This document shows, piece after piece, positions 14,106 to 17,024 of a stretch of DNA of 17,024 bases. The translations under genes and the position numbers were made by a program. The notes under the pieces were generated by a model. The model searched no databases and was not told the DNA's origin. It saw only the letters and a list, made by a program, of their open reading frames with translations. This DNA is from CAZZIZ01 sp964654535 (GTDB taxonomy: Bacteria > Bacteroidota > Bacteroidia > Chitinophagales > UBA2359). The stretch covers positions 1 through 17,024 of the forward strand of contig CAZZIZ010000060.1 in assembly GCA_964654535.1 (NCBI GenBank), given 5' to 3'. The first letter of the stretch is position 1. Each line of letters begins with the position of its first letter.

Positions 14106-15154
14106 TAAGGCAAAACGAAATCGGCATCGTCCTCAAAGTGATGCGCCATTAAGTAGGTCATACTGTCTGGAATAGACTGCTTTTCGTAGAGAATTTTGTC
14201 CAAAGTTTCTATAATAGGCAAGTGCAAGTTATAGTGCTTTATCAGCGTGCGCGCAATTTTTGTCGTACGTACACCCTCAGCAACCTCTTCCATCGTCTCA
14301 GTAATTTGTTCCAGCGTATCCCCCTTAGCTAATCGATTTCCCACGGTATAGTTTCGACTTCTACTAGAAGAGCAAGTCGCCACCAAGTCACCTATCCCAG
14401 CTAAACCCATAAAGGCGTGTGCATCGCTACCCATAATTTTTCCTATGCGTAGCATTTCGCCGAGGCCACGGGTTATTAGGAAAGACTTGGCGTTCACGCC
14501 GAGGTTCAAGCCATCTACGATGCCCGCAGCAATAGCCAAAATGTTTTTAAGTGCTCCTGCCATTTCCACGCCTATAACATCGTGACTTCCATATACACGA
14601 AAAGTTTCGTTGCGTAAAACGTCCTTACCTGTTTCTATTACTTCGTCGAACTGGCTGGCAATAACCGTTGCAGCGGGTTTGCCTTCGGCTATCTCAGAAG
14701 CGAGATTTGGTCCAGACATTACCCCGATACGACGAACCATACTATCTTCTACGATGAGTTCACTCATTCGTCTTATCTGTTCCTTACTCAGTTTGTAATC
14801 TCCATCGCTGAGTTTATCGCCTTCCTCTAGATCGACGAAAAAACCTTTGGTGCCGTGTATGAGTATGTGGTCGGGGCGCAAGTGCGGACTGAAGGTCTGC
14901 ATCATATTGCGGAAACCCTTAGATGCTACAATCGGAAAAATGGTCGAACAAGTATTGCAAATCTCCTCAACAGAAGTGGTAAGGCTAACATGGTGATCCA
15001 TTTTTTGCCCCTTGTGTATACCAGTGTCTTTAATTTGATCCACGATTTCAGCACGACGTGTATACAAAAGCACAGGGTAATTCTTTGCGATGATGTTTGC
15101 AACCGCAGTCCCAAAAGCTCCTGATCCTATTACGCCAACTGTTTTACTAGACAT
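14105..15154 (-). CDS. gpsA: NAD(P)-dependent glycerol-3-phosphate dehydrogenase
   Basis: The protein has 349 residues. An N-terminal Rossmann fold carries GSGAFGTA (10-17). GTKG (101-104), SGPNLASEIAEGKPAATV (147-164), the catalytic K203 in MAGALKNILAIAAG, GLAGIGDLVAT (250-260) and the SRSRN segment (264-268) complete the GpsA pattern. It reduces dihydroxyacetone phosphate to sn-glycerol-3-phosphate in the cytoplasm for phospholipid synthesis. All expected motifs are present, so it should be active. Its ATG overlaps the 3' end of the acyltransferase gene by 8 nt (shared ATGTCTAG), and its stop overlaps the exporter start by 1 nt. The order acyltransferase-gpsA places the G3P producer next to its probable consumer. 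Confidence 0.95.
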   Translation of the reverse strand: MSSKTVGVIGSGAFGTAVANIIAKNYPVLLYTRRAEIVDQIKDTGIHKGQKMDHHVSLTTSVEEICNTCSTIFPIVASKGFRNMMQTFSPHLRPDHILIHGTKGFFVDLEEGDKLSDGDYKLSKEQIRRMSELIVEDSMVRRIGVMSGPNLASEIAEGKPAATVIASQFDEVIETGKDVLRNETFRVYGSHDVIGVEMAGALKNILAIAAGIVDGLNLGVNAKSFLITRGLGEMLRIGKIMGSDAHAFMGLAGIGDLVATCSSSRSRNYTVGNRLAKGDTLEQITETMEEVAEGVRTTKIARTLIKHYNLHLPIIETLDKILYEKQSIPDSMTYLMAHHFEDDADFVLP

Positions 15155-16823
15155 ATTGTTCCAATTCGTAACAATCCATTCTGTTGTGGTAAAAATAAAG
15201 GAGATTCATATCCTCGCAAGTAATATTGCCTTCTTCATTTTCCTTAAGCGCCTTTTTCGGATGATACATTCCCAAGTTACTCATCCCGTGACGTATGAGC
15301 CTATGTACATCGCCGTACATATGCGGAGCAAGCTTCACCGCGCCAGCATCTTCCATTTCCTTTAGCTTGTCGCGCAGCTTCTCCACTACTTCCGAAAATA
15401 TGTGCATTGGAATAACGCGGTCTTCTTCGGGTAAACGCAGCAGACCGAAGAGGTCTAGTTTCCTGTGCTTTTTATTCAAAATTACAAAAGCAGCGTAGGC
15501 AATCAAATTACTAGAGAGAATAAAGTTCTCCGCCTTATACCTTTCTACAATTTTTTCACCTAGCATTTTAGTGTAAATGAAATCTCTCTGTGAATCCGCT
15601 TTTACTTCACCATCGGTAACGAAGTAACTCTTTACGTCTATAATCCTTCCGTTGCTGTCTATACTGTTACCTTCTTCGTCGACCTCGTTGCCAAATACAT
15701 CCATGGGACGACCAATAGAAGTAATGATCTCCGATTTGTTGGAGAAGAACTTCCAAATAAACTCGCCCAATTTTTTACTACTCTGAAAAACTACAGGCTT
15801 TTCGTAGAACTTTTCCTTACCCGTGCGTTTCAGATAATCCTTAATAAGTATTCCTGCTTCAAGTACAAAGTGATAAGACATAATAACCGGCACCACAAAA
15901 ATTTTCTCAGAAGGAGCGTGGGGTGAAGGGTCGGTAAAGTTCTTACGTTGTGCGGTCATTAGCGTACCCAGCAAACCTAGTTTCACCTTGTCCTCTAGTT
16001 GGCCCGAACGACTGCGTGTGCCACCAGGAAAAAAAATACTGTGACAACCTCTTTGCACCGTTAGTTCAGAATAGGCCTTCAAAGTTTCCAGATAAATCAG
16101 ATTCTTCTTACGTCTATCAATACGGTAGGAACCGAGGTTTCTTAAGAAATAGGAGAGGACTGGGTTGGTAAACAAATTAAGCCCCGCGCCATAAAGAAAA
16201 GCAGGCAAACCCAAGGTGTGAAAAATCCAACCAATCAAAATCGAGTCGAGATTGCTCGAGTGAGTAGGAACCATAATCACGGTTCCCTTGGTAATTAAGT
16301 TGCGCACCTCGCTGATATGTCCCATCGTTTTGAGGCGCTCGGTTAGATGGTACTTGTTACTCCAAAGTCGTTTTGCATTTCGTGCGGAGGCCGTATTAAG
16401 TAGGCGATTAAACACTCGAGGCAAAATACGCTCAGCGATATTGTATGCGCCCAAGTCGAAGTGTCCATTAATCTCTTCCGTGTAGCTATCGACAATTTTT
16501 CGCAGTAGTTGTTCGTATTGTCCCTGCGCATTTTCATCATCTTCAATTCCAGCAAGCTCCGCTTTTACGGTGTTCCAGAACCTTTTGTCTTTTGGCTTAT
16601 CAACCTTCCAGGCTTTTTGAGTCAGTCGAATTTTCTCAAGATAAACTGTTCGCTCGAGCGCCTCTTTCAAACTGCTTTCTTCGCAACGCTTCAGAACTCG
16701 AGCCACACTTTCATCTCTGAAGCCTCGCAAAAATTCGTCGAGATCCTCGCTTAACTTATTGATAGGCCACTCCCGTCGGTCGGAAATAACGTGTTCAAGC
16801 TGTCCTATTTGTTTTTCGGCCAC
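15147..16823 (-). CDS. PlsB-like glycerol-3-phosphate acyltransferase family protein
   Basis: This 558-residue protein carries the four acyltransferase blocks in order. H188-SSNL-D193 is the catalytic HX4D, and GSYRIDR (231-237) is block II. FFPGGTRSRSG (264-274) is block III, and VPVIMSYHFVLEA (311-323) is block IV, close to the PlsB form. A helical N-terminal region of about 150 residues and a C-terminal region of about 200 residues flank the catalytic domain; the length is between LPAAT (about 250) and E. coli PlsB (about 800). I expect acylation of glycerol-3-phosphate or lyso-PA at the membrane. In block III the usual Glu (FPEGTR or FVEGGR) is Gly, which may be normal for this subfamily. 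The start is GTG at 16823; no ATG is available just upstream. Overlap with gpsA by 8 nt supports glycerol-3-phosphate as substrate. LPAAT or another O-acyltransferase is the alternative. Confidence 0.85.
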   Translation of the reverse strand: MAEKQIGQLEHVISDRREWPINKLSEDLDEFLRGFRDESVARVLKRCEESSLKEALERTVYLEKIRLTQKAWKVDKPKDKRFWNTVKAELAGIEDDENAQGQYEQLLRKIVDSYTEEINGHFDLGAYNIAERILPRVFNRLLNTASARNAKRLWSNKYHLTERLKTMGHISEVRNLITKGTVIMVPTHSSNLDSILIGWIFHTLGLPAFLYGAGLNLFTNPVLSYFLRNLGSYRIDRRKKNLIYLETLKAYSELTVQRGCHSIFFPGGTRSRSGQLEDKVKLGLLGTLMTAQRKNFTDPSPHAPSEKIFVVPVIMSYHFVLEAGILIKDYLKRTGKEKFYEKPVVFQSSKKLGEFIWKFFSNKSEIITSIGRPMDVFGNEVDEEGNSIDSNGRIIDVKSYFVTDGEVKADSQRDFIYTKMLGEKIVERYKAENFILSSNLIAYAAFVILNKKHRKLDLFGLLRLPEEDRVIPMHIFSEVVEKLRDKLKEMEDAGAVKLAPHMYGDVHRLIRHGMSNLGMYHPKKALKENEEGNITCEDMNLLYFYHNRMDCYELEQYV

Positions 16824-16867
16824 TGCTATTGAAGATAAGAATCGTTTTAGTTCTACTGTCCTAATTA

Positions 16868-16984
16868 ATGGCGAAATCGTCTAAGAAATTCACTATATGG
16901 ATGACAAAAAAGGTTAAGAAAGTGTTCTGGGCAGCAACAGGCTATCCACTTGTACTCGGCACTTCAAAAGACTGTTCAGCATAG
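16868..16984 (+). CDS. Possible 38-residue basic small protein
   Basis: An ATG at 16868 opens a 38-codon frame ending at TAG (16982-16984). The product is lysine-rich at its N-terminus (MAKSSKKFTIWMTKKVKKVF) and then more hydrophobic (WAATGYPLVLG). It is divergent from the acyltransferase gene with 44 nt between start codons. A TTG at 16829-16831 and TAGTTCTA at 16848-16855 are only a poor promoter match. I do not recognise it; it may be a chance ORF. After it, 16985-17024 shows nothing I can assign. Confidence 0.22.
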   Translation: MAKSSKKFTIWMTKKVKKVFWAATGYPLVLGTSKDCSA

Positions 16985-17024
16985 TCGTGGCTAGTATTCC
17001 CTAGGCGGTCATCCTTCGCCACTC

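Noticed and set aside
1..17024. CRISPR arrays, tRNA or rRNA genes, insertion sequences
   Set aside because: I saw no regularly spaced repeats, no tRNA-like cloverleaf with CCA or TTC-loop features, no rRNA motifs and no transposase motifs on either strand.

Overview
The window looks like ordinary chromosomal DNA from a member of the Bacteroidota, probably a marine Flavobacteriia-type organism close to the Cryomorphaceae/Schleiferiaceae. The evidence is a CarboxypepD-plug-barrel outer membrane protein, an Mrp ATPase of the variant lacking CxxC, starts without Shine-Dalgarno sequences, and three exact TAnnTTTG (-7) boxes just upstream of genes. A run of 100 Ns at 10410-10509 marks a scaffold join, so this is a draft or metagenome assembly. 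Taxonomy is inferred from gene content only.

Layout, left to right. (1) 181-2619 (+): TonB-receptor-like outer membrane protein. (2) 2620-2965: a gene-free spacer between convergent genes, filled with nested inverted repeats that look like a dispersed intergenic repeat. (3) 2966-5020 (-): a THUMP-domain RNA methyltransferase and, upstream of it, a secreted coiled-coil protein of unknown function. (4) 5021-5211: divergent promoter region with an 8-12-8 dyad and a -7 box. (5) 5212-8493 (+): a compact cassette of Hanks-type Ser/Thr kinase, zinc-ribbon plus FHA protein, and MotA/TolQ-type ion-channel subunit. This is the most interesting part of the window. (6) 8554-10552 (+): Mrp/ApbC Fe-S carrier, NifU-like scaffold and pyrF, which is interrupted by the assembly gap. 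(7) 10632-13142 (+): GT-C type membrane glycosyltransferase and a dolichyl-phosphate-mannose-synthase-like GT2, 9 nt apart and in the same frame. (8) 13188-16823 (-): PlsB-like acyltransferase, gpsA and a LysE-type exporter in an overlapping operon, then a terminator-like hairpin and a 58-residue IPTL-like membrane microprotein.

How the genes work together. GpsA makes glycerol-3-phosphate and the upstream acyltransferase should use it, so that operon covers the entry to phospholipid synthesis. Mrp and NifU-like proteins share Fe-S cluster handling. The GT2 probably charges a polyprenyl phosphate with sugar for the GT-C enzyme. In the kinase cassette, the sequence suggests that the kinase phosphorylates Thr-Gln-hydrophobic sites in its own tail, the FHA protein reads phosphothreonine, and the output is a MotA-like channel subunit. 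No ExbD/MotB-type stator partner, PP2C phosphatase or known defence partner is present. I regard the cassette as a candidate undescribed phospho-controlled ion-channel module. The individual domains are well supported; their joint function is inference.
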